From NCBI GenBank assembly GCA_900078775.1, contig LT549889.1, positions 5,890,001-5,954,000 of the forward strand: a DNA stretch of 64,000 nucleotides, given 5' to 3'. A model generated the notes under the pieces. That model was not told the origin of the DNA, searched no databases, and worked only from the letters and a program-made list of their open reading frames with translations. The DNA is from Mycolicibacterium aurum. Its GTDB lineage: Bacteria; Actinomycetota; Actinomycetes; Mycobacteriales; Mycobacteriaceae. Shown here one piece after another: positions 34,507 to 44,181 of the stretch (its first letter is position 1; each line of letters opens with the position of its first letter). The position numbers were made by a program, and so were the translations under genes.

Positions 34507-34698
34507 GTTCACTTACTAGGCCAGGTGGTCCCGGGTGCTATGCCCAACTAACAAAATTTCCGTTCCGCTTCCGGGAAAATCCGCCGTGCGCTGGGCAAAT
34601 GCGCGTAAGTGACCGTCGCGAAAACGTTGCCCGATTGGATGTGATCTACCGCACGCCGTGCGCTACATTGTGACCGCAGTCATACGAAAGGGTCCGAT

Positions 34699-34848
34699 AT
34701 GAGCGGTGTACTCCTCGCCATTGTGATGGTCTTGCTGGGCGCCGGTTCGATCGCCGCCGTCATCGCCGCCGCCGTGCTCGGCTACGGCACGATCGCCCTG
34801 GCGATCGGCATCATCTCCAGCGCCGCCTTCGCCGCGAAGACGGTCTGA
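34699..34848 (+). CDS. Small membrane protein, 49 residues
   Basis: MSGVLLAIVMVLLGAGSIAA onward: two hydrophobic stretches separated by a Gly-Tyr-Gly turn, with almost no polar residues and a Lys near the end. RBS AAAGGG with 6-nt spacing. Ends 12 bases before the convergent recD stop. Upstream 34507-34698 is A+T-richer and may carry the promoter. A membrane peptide of unknown role. Confidence 0.6.
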   Translation: MSGVLLAIVMVLLGAGSIAAVIAAAVLGYGTIALAIGIISSAAFAAKTV

Positions 34849-34859
34849 CCCGCCCGCTG

Positions 34860-36488
34860 TCAGGGCCGCTGCCGCAGCCGCGGCCCCAGCCCCGTTGCGC
34901 GTACCGCCTGCCGGTCGATCGCCGCGCGCACCTCGGCCTCTGAACCCACCACCCGCACCCGGCTCTTGGCCCGGGTGACCGCGGTGTAGAACAGCTCCCT
35001 GGTCAGCAACCGGGAATCCTCCGACGGCAGCAGCACCGTCACCTCGTCGGCCTGACTGCCCTGCGATTTGTGGATGGTCATGGCGTGCATGGTCTCCACC
35101 TCGACGAGACGGCCCGGCGCGAACGACAGCGCGCCGATCGCGACCCGCAGCCCGTCCGGCGCGGCGACCGTCACCCCGGTGTCCCCGTTGTACAGCTTGA
35201 GCCCATAGTCGTTGGCGGTCACCAGGATCGGGCGCCCGGCGTACCAGGTCGACCACAGCGGCTCACCGGTCGCCTCGGTCAGCCAGCGCTCCACCTGACG
35301 GTTCCAGTGCGTCACCCCGGACGGCCCGTGCCGGTGCGCGCACAGCAGCCGGTGCTCCTCCAGCGTGGCCGCCGCGGTGGCGGCGTCACCGAGCACGCAC
35401 GCCTCACGCAACCGAAGTGCCTGCGGCAGCAGCACATCCCGCAGCGAGGCCGCCGAGGTCAGCCACTCGATGTGCTCATCGCCGGCCCGCAGCACCGCCA
35501 GCGCGGCGTCCGCATCCCCGGCGCGGATCGCGGCGGCCAGCGCACCGATGGCCGCCCCGAACCGGTGCGAGGTCCGCAACGACGCCACCCGGTCGGCGCC
35601 GAGTCCGTCGACCAGATCGGCCAGCACCGCCCCGGCCTCCACCGAGGCCAGCTGATCCGGATCGCCCACCAGCAGCAGCCGGGTCTGCGGGCGCACCGCC
35701 TCCAGCAGGCGGGCCATCATGGTCAGCGACACCATCGAGGTCTCGTCGACGACGATCACGTCGTGGGGCAACCGGTTCCCGCGGTGATGCCGGAACCGCG
35801 AGGAGGTGTCCGGTCGGGCCCCGAGCAGCCGGTGCAGCGTGGTGGCCTGCAGCCCGGTCAGCCGGGCCCGGTCCTGCTCATCGAGTTCGTCGATCTGCAG
35901 TTGCACCGCCTCCTGCAGGCGGGCCGCGGCCTTCCCGGTCGGCGCGGCCAGCGCGATCCGCGGCGTCGGTCGGCCGGCGAGCGCGGCCTGCTCGGCCAAC
36001 AGCGCCAGCAGCCGGGCCACCGTGGTGGTCTTGCCGGTGCCCGGCCCGCCGGTCAGCACGGTGAGCCCCTGGGACAACGCCACTTTCGCGGCCGCGCGCT
36101 GCTCGGCGTACGCGTCGGGGAACAACCGCAGCACATCGGGGGTGTCCCCGGGCGGCACGCTGCCCACCAGCGCCAGCACATCGGCGCACACCTGCTGTTC
36201 CTCCAGCCAGTACCGGTCCAGATACAGCAGGTCCCCGAACAGACGCAGCACCGGGGGAGTGTCGGCCAGCGGACTCGCCGCCACCGCGGCCAGCCAGGCG
36301 TCGGCGTCCAGGCCCACCGTCGGCGCCACCTCGCGCAGATCCACACACACCGACCCGCCGCGCAGGGCCCGCACCACCAGCCGCACCGCCAGTGCCACCT
36401 CCTCCGAGGTTTCCCCGGCCAACGCGGTCAGCCGCAGGGCCACCTGGATGTCGGCGGGTTCGAAGTCGATGTCGATGTCGACGGTCAT
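34860..36488 (-). CDS. recD: Exodeoxyribonuclease V alpha subunit RecD
   Basis: 542 residues from the ATG overlapping the recB stop (ATGA). Superfamily 1B helicase: an N-terminal RecB-interacting region, Walker A GGPGTGKT at 147-154, VIVVDETSMVSL (Walker B), LLLVGDPDQLASV, and the C-terminal TIHKSQGSQADEVTVLLP and YTAVTRAKSRVRVVG motifs. The fast 5'-3' motor of RecBCD. In mycobacteria RecBCD is known to act mainly in single-strand annealing rather than in homologous recombination. Confidence 0.96.
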   Translation of the reverse strand: MTVDIDIDFEPADIQVALRLTALAGETSEEVALAVRLVVRALRGGSVCVDLREVAPTVGLDADAWLAAVAASPLADTPPVLRLFGDLLYLDRYWLEEQQVCADVLALVGSVPPGDTPDVLRLFPDAYAEQRAAAKVALSQGLTVLTGGPGTGKTTTVARLLALLAEQAALAGRPTPRIALAAPTGKAAARLQEAVQLQIDELDEQDRARLTGLQATTLHRLLGARPDTSSRFRHHRGNRLPHDVIVVDETSMVSLTMMARLLEAVRPQTRLLLVGDPDQLASVEAGAVLADLVDGLGADRVASLRTSHRFGAAIGALAAAIRAGDADAALAVLRAGDEHIEWLTSAASLRDVLLPQALRLREACVLGDAATAAATLEEHRLLCAHRHGPSGVTHWNRQVERWLTEATGEPLWSTWYAGRPILVTANDYGLKLYNGDTGVTVAAPDGLRVAIGALSFAPGRLVEVETMHAMTIHKSQGSQADEVTVLLPSEDSRLLTRELFYTAVTRAKSRVRVVGSEAEVRAAIDRQAVRATGLGPRLRQRP

Positions 36489-39400
36489 GGGTGTCCCAAC
36501 AGGTCGGCGACGGCGATCACCAGCGCCGTCGGAGGCTGCCAACTGAACACCCCGGCCGGATGCCCGTCGTGGGCCGGGGTTTTCGCACCGCACATACCGC
36601 GCACGAACAGATACAGCACGCCGCCGAGGTGGCGTTCCGGGTCATAACCGGGCAGCCGCCAGTACAGGTAGCGGTGCAGCACCACGCTGTACAGCAGCGC
36701 CTGCAGCGGATAGTCCGAGTGCAGCATGGCCTCGGCCATCCGCTCGCGGTTGTAGTCGGCCGCGGTCAGCGCGGCGTCGGCCACCCCCAGCCAGTTCGTC
36801 TTGTAATCGACGACCACGAAACGGTTCTCGATGCGCAGCACCGCATCGATCGAGCCGGACAGGTAGCCGCGCAGCGGTTGACGGCCCAACGCGCCGGCCG
36901 ACAGCCGCGCCGCGTAGGAGGCCATCGGGTCGTCGGCATCCAGATGGGTGGCGACCAGCGCGCCGACGTCGGCCAGCCGGGCGAACCCGGCGGCGGCATG
37001 GTCCCCGCCGGCCATCGGGAACTCGAAGTCCAACTCCCGCAACCGGTCCGCCAACCCGATCCGGCGCAGCGTCATCCCGGGCGCCAGCGGACCCAGATCG
37101 GTGTCGTGCATCGGCACCAGCGCGGCGGCCAACTCCGCGGGTTCGACGGTCACCGGCCAATGCTCGGCGTGCCGGCGCACCTGCGCCTCCAGTTCGGCGG
37201 CCAGATCCCCGGCCAGCGGATCGGCGGTCTCCAGCACCGCGTGCACCAGCGACCCGAACGCCGCACCGGTGGGCAGGCCGGCCATCGGCGACGGCACGTC
37301 CGCACCGGATGCCGGTGCCACCAGGGCGATGTCGGCCACCTCGTCGTCGAGTTCGGCCACCTCGGGTTCGCTGGACACCGGCGCCTCCTCGGCGGCGCGC
37401 AGCAGACCCGAGTACGAGGTGCGCCGCCATGAGGTGTCGATGGACCGGTGGAAGTGGCGCACCGCCAGATCGGTGGGCGGCGGTCCGGGCGCCGGCGGGA
37501 TGATCGGCGCGATCACCGACTCCTCCAGCACCGGCCCGTCGGCCTCCTCCCAGGCCCGCAGTCGGGCCAGCGCGTCGGCATCGGAGATCTTGGCCGGGCT
37601 GCACACCGCGGGCACCTCGGCCTCGCCCGGCGCGCGGCCGCGGAGCAACCGGGACAGCCCGCCGTGCGGTTCGTTCCAGGCCGGTGCCCACCAGGCCACC
37701 ACCTGCGAGCAGGCCCGCGTCAGCGCGACATAGGTGAGCCGGGAGTCGTTGGCGGCGACCTCGGCCTTGCCGGTGCGCAACACCACCGGGTCCGGGTCGC
37801 CCACGTACAGGCAGCGCGCGCCATTGTCGTGGTAGAGCACCGGATTCGGGTCCGGGGAGTACCGGTTGAAGGCGAACGGCAGGTACACCACCGGGTACTG
37901 CAGACCCTTGGCGGCGAACACCGTCATGATCTGCACCGCGGCCGCATCGCTGTCCAGACGCCGGTTGCGTTCGGGGGATCCGGAGTCCTCGGCCGCCTGG
38001 GTGCGCAGCCAGTCCCGCAGCGCGGGCAGGCCGAAACCCTCCCGGTGCGCGGTGTTCTGCAGCAACTGCGTGACATGCGCCAGGTCGGTCATCAACCGTT
38101 CCCCGCCCTGCCAGGACAGCACCTCTTTGCCCATCCCGGCCAACTGGGCGGCCTCGAACACCGCGGCCACCCCGCGTTCCCGGGCATGCCCGGCCCAGCT
38201 GCGCAGCTCCTCGGCGATCCGGTCGGTCAGCGAGTCACCGCCGGCGGCAAGGGTTTCCGCGGTCTCCCGGAAGAACATCGTCGAGGCCGCCGCCCGCACC
38301 AATCCGGGGCGGTGCGGCTGCTCGAACGCCTCCAGCAGACACAGCCAGTCCTGCGCGGCGTCCGAGGTGAGCACATTGGTATCCCCGGTGTAGACCGCCG
38401 GGATGCCGGCCTCGGCGAGCGCGGTGTGACACGCCCGGGCGTCCTTGTGGGTCTCCACGATGACGGCGATGTCGCGGGCCTGCAGCGACCGGTCGGCGAA
38501 GGTGGCACCGCTGGTCAGCAGTGCGCCGATGTCGGCGGCCAGGTCCTGGCCGATGTGCTCGCGCAGCTGGTCGATGCCGATGGTGCGGGTGCTCTTGGTC
38601 CCGCGGGTGACCACCCGCAGCCGGAACGGATCGTTGCGGGGTGCCCCGGCCAATCGGTGCCCCTGGTGGTGCGCGGTGATGTCGTGCACGACGATGCCCG
38701 GCCCGCCGAGCTGCGCACCGCCCAGCACCACCTGCAGTCGGTCCACCAGGGCCGCATCGCTGCGCCAGTTGACGCCCAGAGTCTGCTTGTTCCCGGCGGT
38801 TTCGGCCGCCTGCAGGTAGGTGTCGATATCACCGCCGCGGAATCCGTAGATGGCCTGCTTCGGGTCGCCGATCAGGATCAGCGTCGACCGGCCGGCGAAC
38901 GCCCGGTCGATCACCTGCCACTGCACCGGGTCGGTGTCCTGGAATTCGTCGACCATGACCACCGGCCAGCGCTGCGGCATCCGGACCCGCGCGGCCGAAT
39001 CGGGGGCGGCCAGCGCATCGGCCAGCCGGGTGAGCAGATCGTCGTAGCCCAGGATGCCGCGGCGGCGCTTCCGGATCTCCAGTTCCGCCAGCACACTGCG
39101 CGCGAAGCTCAGGCACACCGCGGTCCGCGAGTCCGGGTCGGGCTCGGTCGGGCGCAGTTCGGTGGCCGGGTTGCGCACCACCTGGGTGGCCAGCTGTTTG
39201 GCCTCCGGGTAGGTCAGCGGGGGATCGTCGGTCTGGTTGCCGAACCGGGCCAGGTACAGGTCGTCGACGATCTCGGAGACCAGTTCGTCGAGGCTCTCCA
39301 CCAGGGTGACCCCGCTGTCGCTGTCCCCGGCCACGCCGAGCGATTTCAGCACGATGTGGCAGAACTGGTGGGTGGTCGCGATGGTGGCGGCGTCGAATCC

Positions 39401-39745
39401 GGCCAGCGCATCGCGCAGCCGCTGCTGCCGCAGGTCGTGGTCCTCGGCGATCAGATGCCGCAGCAGATCGTTGTCGGCGGCAGTCGGATCCGCGAAAGCG
39501 GCCAGCGCCCCGACGATCTGGGCGCGGACCCGCTCGCGCAGTTCCTGGCTGGCCGCCCGGCTGAAGGTGATCAGCAGCATCTCGTCGAGCTTGGCCCGGC
39601 CCTCGGCGACCATCCGGGTCACCAGGCCGGCCAGCGCGAAGGTCTTACCGGTGCCGGCGCTGGCCTCCAGCACCGTGGTCGACGCCTCCGCGGGCAGCGG
39701 CCCGGTCAGGTCGAAGGTGCGCACCTCGGGGCGCACGGCGCTCAC
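36485..39745 (-). CDS. recB: Exodeoxyribonuclease V beta subunit RecB
   Basis: 1086 residues from the GTG overlapping the recC stop (GTGA). UvrD/Rep-type helicase: Walker A ASAGTGKT at 28-35, VVMVDEFQDTDPVQW, LIGDPKQAIYGFRGGDI and LTYVALTRACSQVV. A C-terminal PD-(D/E)xK nuclease domain has FVVVDYKTNWLG. Slow 3'-5' motor and nuclease of RecBCD. The gene order recC-recB-recD with 4-nt overlaps implies one transcript. Confidence 0.96.
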   Translation of the reverse strand: MSAVRPEVRTFDLTGPLPAEASTTVLEASAGTGKTFALAGLVTRMVAEGRAKLDEMLLITFSRAASQELRERVRAQIVGALAAFADPTAADNDLLRHLIAEDHDLRQQRLRDALAGFDAATIATTHQFCHIVLKSLGVAGDSDSGVTLVESLDELVSEIVDDLYLARFGNQTDDPPLTYPEAKQLATQVVRNPATELRPTEPDPDSRTAVCLSFARSVLAELEIRKRRRGILGYDDLLTRLADALAAPDSAARVRMPQRWPVVMVDEFQDTDPVQWQVIDRAFAGRSTLILIGDPKQAIYGFRGGDIDTYLQAAETAGNKQTLGVNWRSDAALVDRLQVVLGGAQLGGPGIVVHDITAHHQGHRLAGAPRNDPFRLRVVTRGTKSTRTIGIDQLREHIGQDLAADIGALLTSGATFADRSLQARDIAVIVETHKDARACHTALAEAGIPAVYTGDTNVLTSDAAQDWLCLLEAFEQPHRPGLVRAAASTMFFRETAETLAAGGDSLTDRIAEELRSWAGHARERGVAAVFEAAQLAGMGKEVLSWQGGERLMTDLAHVTQLLQNTAHREGFGLPALRDWLRTQAAEDSGSPERNRRLDSDAAAVQIMTVFAAKGLQYPVVYLPFAFNRYSPDPNPVLYHDNGARCLYVGDPDPVVLRTGKAEVAANDSRLTYVALTRACSQVVAWWAPAWNEPHGGLSRLLRGRAPGEAEVPAVCSPAKISDADALARLRAWEEADGPVLEESVIAPIIPPAPGPPPTDLAVRHFHRSIDTSWRRTSYSGLLRAAEEAPVSSEPEVAELDDEVADIALVAPASGADVPSPMAGLPTGAAFGSLVHAVLETADPLAGDLAAELEAQVRRHAEHWPVTVEPAELAAALVPMHDTDLGPLAPGMTLRRIGLADRLRELDFEFPMAGGDHAAAGFARLADVGALVATHLDADDPMASYAARLSAGALGRQPLRGYLSGSIDAVLRIENRFVVVDYKTNWLGVADAALTAADYNRERMAEAMLHSDYPLQALLYSVVLHRYLYWRLPGYDPERHLGGVLYLFVRGMCGAKTPAHDGHPAGVFSWQPPTALVIAVADLLGHP

Positions 39746-42700
39746 GACGTCACCCCCACGGCGTGCAGCAGCGGCATCCACAGCCGCTGCGCATACTCCG
39801 GCAAGCCCACCAGTTCGCTCAGGTGCGGGTCGCGGCCCCACACCCGCACGATGGCCGGGTCGTCCTTGTCGTTGCCCCACGGGTATTTGACCGCCTGCCC
39901 GACGTCACCGCCGTCCTGTAGCGCGCCGGCCCAGGCGTAGGAGGTCTTGATCGGCAGCGGCAGCGGCCGGCACCGGCCGTCGTCGTACATGGCCACCAGA
40001 TCGCGCAGCAGGCCCACCGCATCGTCGGGGGCTTCCAGGATCTGGGTGACCGTTGTGCTGCGGCGCCCCCGTGAGCGCCCGATACACACCGCCGAGAACT
40101 GCTGGCCACGCTGAGCGGTCAACGCCAGCAACGGAATCCAGGAGGCCAGCAGATGTTGACCGCCGAGCTTGGAATAGGTGACGCTGACCAGCCGGTGCGC
40201 GAACACCGAGTTCACCGTCCCGGTCAGCCGGCGACCCTCGCCGAGATCGATGTCCACGTCGATCGCCTGCCCGTCGGCTTGCCGGTACCGCAGCGCCTCG
40301 GCGGCCAGCTCGGCGGCCTGATCGCGCAGGGCGACGGCCCGGCGCCAACCGAGCTTGCCCGGCGGCAGCGTGCCGCGCCGCCATTCGGCCTGCTGGGCGT
40401 CCTGCGGGGTCATCCCGCGCATGATGTCGCCGAGCATCCGGTCACCGACGGTCCACTCGGCCAGGGCGTCGATCTGCACCGGCATCACATCGGACACCCC
40501 GTCCACCTCCCAGGGCAGGGTGTAGTCGAGTGCGCGGAAGAAGCCCTTGACCGGGTTCTTGAAGAAGGCGATCAGATCGGCGAGCGACACGTCGGCCGGC
40601 GGCGGTGCGGGCAGCGGGCCGGATACGAACTCCGGTTGCGGGGCACGCCGACCCGACATGGAGCGGGCGGTGTCCAGCACGGTCGGGTCGAAGGTGAACG
40701 GTGCGTCCGGGATCAGCGCGCCGGTTTGCACGTTCGCAACGTCGAAGGGCTGCAACGGGTGCCGGGTCACCAGCTTCTGCACGCCGGCGGCGGTGCCGGC
40801 CAGGGTGTCCAGCAGCTCGGCGATCGGCACCGCCGGGGGACGGGGCTGTCCGGTGTATTCGTTGGCCCCGGTGTAGGTGATGACCAGGGTCTGGGTGGCC
40901 GCGCCGATCGCGTCGAGCAGCAGTTGGCGGTCCTCGGAGCGGATGTCGCGCTCGCCGGTCATCGGGTCGCGGGCCAGCGCGTCGTCCCCGTCGACCGCGC
41001 CGAGGCGGGGGAACACCCCGTCGTCGAGGCCGATCAGGCACACCACCCGGTGCGGCACCGAGCGCATCGGCACCATGGTGCACACCGTCAGGGTGCCGGT
41101 GCGGAAGTTGGCGCGGGTCGGCCTGCCGGCCAGATGTCGGTCCAGCAGGGCGCGGATATCACTGAGCCGCAACAACACCGAGGAGTCCGCGCGGGCGGCG
41201 ATATCGGCGAACTCGCGCTGCACCTGGGCGGCCGGCCACTCCTCCTCGTGCAAGGCCAGCCCGTCGATGCCCCCGGCCAGCGCCTGCAGCCAGTCGGCCA
41301 GCGGCCGGGTGCCGCTCAGCGCGTGGATGGTGTCGGTGAGCTTCTGCACGAAGTCGGCGAACCGGCCGGCCAGTTCCACCCGGTTGCTGCTGACGTCGTC
41401 GAGCGCCACGGTGGTGCCCAGCCAGGCCCGCGAATCGTCGGACATGGCGACCCCGGCCAGCACCCGGTCGATGCCGAATCGCCAGGTGTTGTGCAGGAAT
41501 TCGACGCCATAGGGCGCGCGGTGCGGCTGGTCCAGGCCCCAGCGGATGTTGGCCTCGCGCACCCAGGCGGTGATGGCGTCCAGGTCGTCGTCGGTGAAGG
41601 CGAACCGGGCCCGCACCGGCGCGGCCGCGGCCAGGTTGAGCACCTCGCTGGCGCCGGCCCGCCCGCCGGCCAGGGCCAGCAGCTGCGCGGCGACCGCCAG
41701 CAATGGATTCGTCTGCACCAGCGCGCGATCGGCCAGCCGGACCCGCAGCCGGTGCGCCGGGTGCGCGTTGCGGACCACCTCGCCGAGGCCGAACCCGGCG
41801 GTGATCAGCGGTGCGTAGGTCTCGATGTCCGGGCACATCACCAGGATGTCGCGCGGTTCCAGGGTCGGGTCGTCGGCGAGCAGGCCGAGCAGCACCTCGC
41901 GCAGCACGTCGATCTGGCGGGCCGGGCCGTGGCAGGCGTGTACCTGCACCGAGCGGTCGTCGCGGCGGTGGGTGCGGCCCTCGGGGCGCAGCGCGTCGGC
42001 GGCGATGTCGGATTGCAGCCAGCCCAGCAGGGTGTCGGGATGGCTTGCCGCGGGCAGGAATTCGTCGGTCCGCGGTTCGGGCAGCCCGCGCTGCAGCTCA
42101 CGCAGATCGCGGCCCAGGGTGGCCAGCAGGGGGTGCCCGACGGCGCGGTGGCTGGTGTCCTCGCGGCGCGGGACGGGCTGTTTGAGGTCGTGCAGGGCCT
42201 GCCAGAGCGGTTGGCTGGGGTGCGGCAGCCACAGGTGCAGGTCGTGGTGGGTGGCCAGCGCCCCGAGCAGTTCGATCTCGGTGGACGGTAGCCGGGTGTG
42301 CCCGAACAGGGACAGCCGTTCGGGCAGATCGCTGGGGGAGTCCCGCAGCCGGGCAAGGGTTTCCGCGTGCCGGACGTGCGGGGGCGGCGCGTCGATGCGC
42401 TGCACCAGCCGCTCCCACAGCGGGCGCTGCCAGGCCAGGTCGGCGGGCAGCTCGTCCCAGTCGATGAGCAGCCGGGGGCGTTGCCGGGCGTAGGAGGCGA
42501 ACAGCCCGGCCAGCCGGCGGGCGACGGCGTAGCGGCGGCCCTGCCGCAGTTCGCGTTCCTCACCGGCGGCGAAGTGGCTGAGGTGGTTGGCCAGGGTGGC
42601 ACACCACGGCTCGTCGAGGCTGTCGTCGATGACGGCCAGCAGCGGCCACACCATCGCGTCGGCGGCCCACGGGTCGGTGTCGGCGGTATCGGTCAGCTCG

Positions 42701-42909
42701 GCGATCAACGAGCGCGGATTGCGGAATCCGACGTTCGCGCACACCCCGAGCCGATTGGACAGCCGCTGGCTGAGCCAGCGCTCCACGCCCTTGGCGGGCA
42801 CCAGCACCAGTTCGGTGGCGAACGGGTCGGCCGACGGCTGCGCGAGGAGTGCGCCCAGACCGTCGGCGAGCTGATCCGTCCGCTCCGCGCGGTGCAGGTG
42901 CAAGGCCAT
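39742..42909 (-). CDS. recC: Exodeoxyribonuclease V gamma subunit RecC
   Basis: 1055 residues from the ATG at 42909. Inactive-helicase-like subunit: N-terminal LVLVPAKGVERWLSQRLSNRLG, LFGHTRLPSTEIELLGALATH, HACHGPARQIDVLREVLLGLL, and RVVCLIGLDDGVFPR; no intact Walker A. It splits strands and, in enteric bacteria, recognises Chi. First gene of the rec operon; divergent from the gene at 43061. Confidence 0.95.
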   Translation of the reverse strand: MALHLHRAERTDQLADGLGALLAQPSADPFATELVLVPAKGVERWLSQRLSNRLGVCANVGFRNPRSLIAELTDTADTDPWAADAMVWPLLAVIDDSLDEPWCATLANHLSHFAAGEERELRQGRRYAVARRLAGLFASYARQRPRLLIDWDELPADLAWQRPLWERLVQRIDAPPPHVRHAETLARLRDSPSDLPERLSLFGHTRLPSTEIELLGALATHHDLHLWLPHPSQPLWQALHDLKQPVPRREDTSHRAVGHPLLATLGRDLRELQRGLPEPRTDEFLPAASHPDTLLGWLQSDIAADALRPEGRTHRRDDRSVQVHACHGPARQIDVLREVLLGLLADDPTLEPRDILVMCPDIETYAPLITAGFGLGEVVRNAHPAHRLRVRLADRALVQTNPLLAVAAQLLALAGGRAGASEVLNLAAAAPVRARFAFTDDDLDAITAWVREANIRWGLDQPHRAPYGVEFLHNTWRFGIDRVLAGVAMSDDSRAWLGTTVALDDVSSNRVELAGRFADFVQKLTDTIHALSGTRPLADWLQALAGGIDGLALHEEEWPAAQVQREFADIAARADSSVLLRLSDIRALLDRHLAGRPTRANFRTGTLTVCTMVPMRSVPHRVVCLIGLDDGVFPRLGAVDGDDALARDPMTGERDIRSEDRQLLLDAIGAATQTLVITYTGANEYTGQPRPPAVPIAELLDTLAGTAAGVQKLVTRHPLQPFDVANVQTGALIPDAPFTFDPTVLDTARSMSGRRAPQPEFVSGPLPAPPPADVSLADLIAFFKNPVKGFFRALDYTLPWEVDGVSDVMPVQIDALAEWTVGDRMLGDIMRGMTPQDAQQAEWRRGTLPPGKLGWRRAVALRDQAAELAAEALRYRQADGQAIDVDIDLGEGRRLTGTVNSVFAHRLVSVTYSKLGGQHLLASWIPLLALTAQRGQQFSAVCIGRSRGRRSTTVTQILEAPDDAVGLLRDLVAMYDDGRCRPLPLPIKTSYAWAGALQDGGDVGQAVKYPWGNDKDDPAIVRVWGRDPHLSELVGLPEYAQRLWMPLLHAVGVTS

Positions 42910-43060
42910 CGGCGTTAGCGTAATGCGCGAGTCCGACAGGAGTGCCCGGTCACCGGTGACCGATTCGCGTGGCTCTCCGGAGAAGGTATGCGCGGCCCAC
43001 CTCCGAGCGACAATTCAGCGACAATCCGGGCTTGTCGGACGGTTCTGCCAGCGTGTGCGC

Positions 43061-43387
43061 ATGGGGACATCGATGCGGGTGCGCGGGACCGACCTGCGCT
43101 ACCTGCTCACCTGGCTGCTGTGTCAGGACGGCCCGTGTGGGGTCGGGGAGCTGATCGACCGGTTGGCGATGTACGGGTTCGACGTCGAGGGCCGCCCGTC
43201 GAAGACGGTGTCCGACGCGCTGCGCTGGGAGATCCGGCGCGGAAGGCTCATCCGCCCGCACCGGGACTGGTACATGCTCGGTGACATCCCGCGCTCGACC
43301 GAGGACCGCATCCACAAGCGGGTGCTGCGGCTGCGCGTGCAGGCGGGCACCCAGTCCGAAGAGCGGGCGGTGCTGTACGACTTCTGA
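43061..43387 (+). CDS. Hypothetical winged-helix-like protein
   Basis: 108 residues from the ATG at 43061; the ATG at 43073 (with GGGG spaced 6 nt before it) would give 104. The sequence TDLRYLLTWLLCQDGPCGVGELIDRLAMYGFDVEGRPSKTVSDALRWE looks like a small winged-helix DNA-binding unit (written here as reading; the fold is inference), followed by RRGRLIRPHRDWY. Divergent from recC. A conserved mycobacterial protein of unknown role. Confidence 0.65.
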   Translation: MGTSMRVRGTDLRYLLTWLLCQDGPCGVGELIDRLAMYGFDVEGRPSKTVSDALRWEIRRGRLIRPHRDWYMLGDIPRSTEDRIHKRVLRLRVQAGTQSEERAVLYDF

Positions 43388-43457
43388 GTCTGTCGCTCGT
43401 TTGTCGCTGCTAGGTGGGCGCGGGCCATCCCACCCCGGACACAGCCGCGGCCGGCAC

Positions 43458-44171
43458 TCAGGCCCGGGGCATCCCGAATTCGGCTGCCAGCCCGTCGATC
43501 CCGGCCTGGATCGCCGCGATCGCCGACTCGCGGGCCTTCAGCTTGCTCGCCACATGCGCGTTGAGATGCAGGGTGCCCGCGTATTCGGCGGCCACCTGCT
43601 GGGCCCGGGACAGCACCGCGTCGCGCTCGACGATCTCGTCGAGCCAGCCGGCGGCGATCGCGTCGTCACCGGCGTAGACCGCGGCCAGCGACACGGCCCG
43701 GGAGTAGGCCGGGGGCGTCAGGCGCATCCGCATGATCTCCAGCGCCGCGACCGGCAGCGTCATCCCGATCGCCACCTCGTTGGCCTGGCAGCGTGACCGC
43801 TCCGAGCCGACCCGGTGATCGCCGCTGAGCAGCAGGAACGAACCCATCGCGATGGCGGGCCCGGTCGCGGCCAGCACGACCGGCACCGGGAACGTCAGCA
43901 GCCGGATGGCCAGTTCGAAACCGCCGGCGAGCATGCCGTGCCCGGCCTCCGCATCGCCGGAGGCGAACACGCTGAGCTCGAAGCCGGCGCTGAACACCCG
44001 CTCGTTGCCGGCCAGCACCACGGCCTTCACGGTGCCCGCGGCGATGTCGGTCTCGGCCTGATCCAGCGCCTGGCCGATGGAGGCCTGCATCGCGGGGGAC
44101 AGCGCGTTGACCTTCCCGTCGTCGAGGGTGACGGTCGCGACGGCTTCGTGCACGGCGTAGGTGGCAGTCAT
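43458..44171 (-). CDS. echA3: Crotonase / enoyl-CoA hydratase family protein (EchA3-like)
   Basis: 237 residues. Crotonase fold with oxyanion-hole segments AGNERVFSAGFEL and ATGPAIAMGSFLLLSGDHRVG; the usual catalytic Glu positions fall in QANEVAIGMTLP. It sits beside recC with the same orientation as Mtb Rv0632c (echA3), which supports the name. Putative role in fatty-acyl-CoA hydration or isomerisation; some residues of the classical hydratase pair are not obvious, so another crotonase reaction is possible. Confidence 0.85.
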   Translation of the reverse strand: MTATYAVHEAVATVTLDDGKVNALSPAMQASIGQALDQAETDIAAGTVKAVVLAGNERVFSAGFELSVFASGDAEAGHGMLAGGFELAIRLLTFPVPVVLAATGPAIAMGSFLLLSGDHRVGSERSRCQANEVAIGMTLPVAALEIMRMRLTPPAYSRAVSLAAVYAGDDAIAAGWLDEIVERDAVLSRAQQVAAEYAGTLHLNAHVASKLKARESAIAAIQAGIDGLAAEFGMPRA

Positions 44172-44181
44172 GGGGCGGACA

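Noticed and set aside
37448-39940. An 830-codon plus-strand frame opposite recB
   Set aside because: Antisense shadow of recB; low-complexity product and no RBS.
40153-42291. A 712-codon plus-strand frame opposite recC
   Set aside because: Antisense shadow of recC with low-complexity product.
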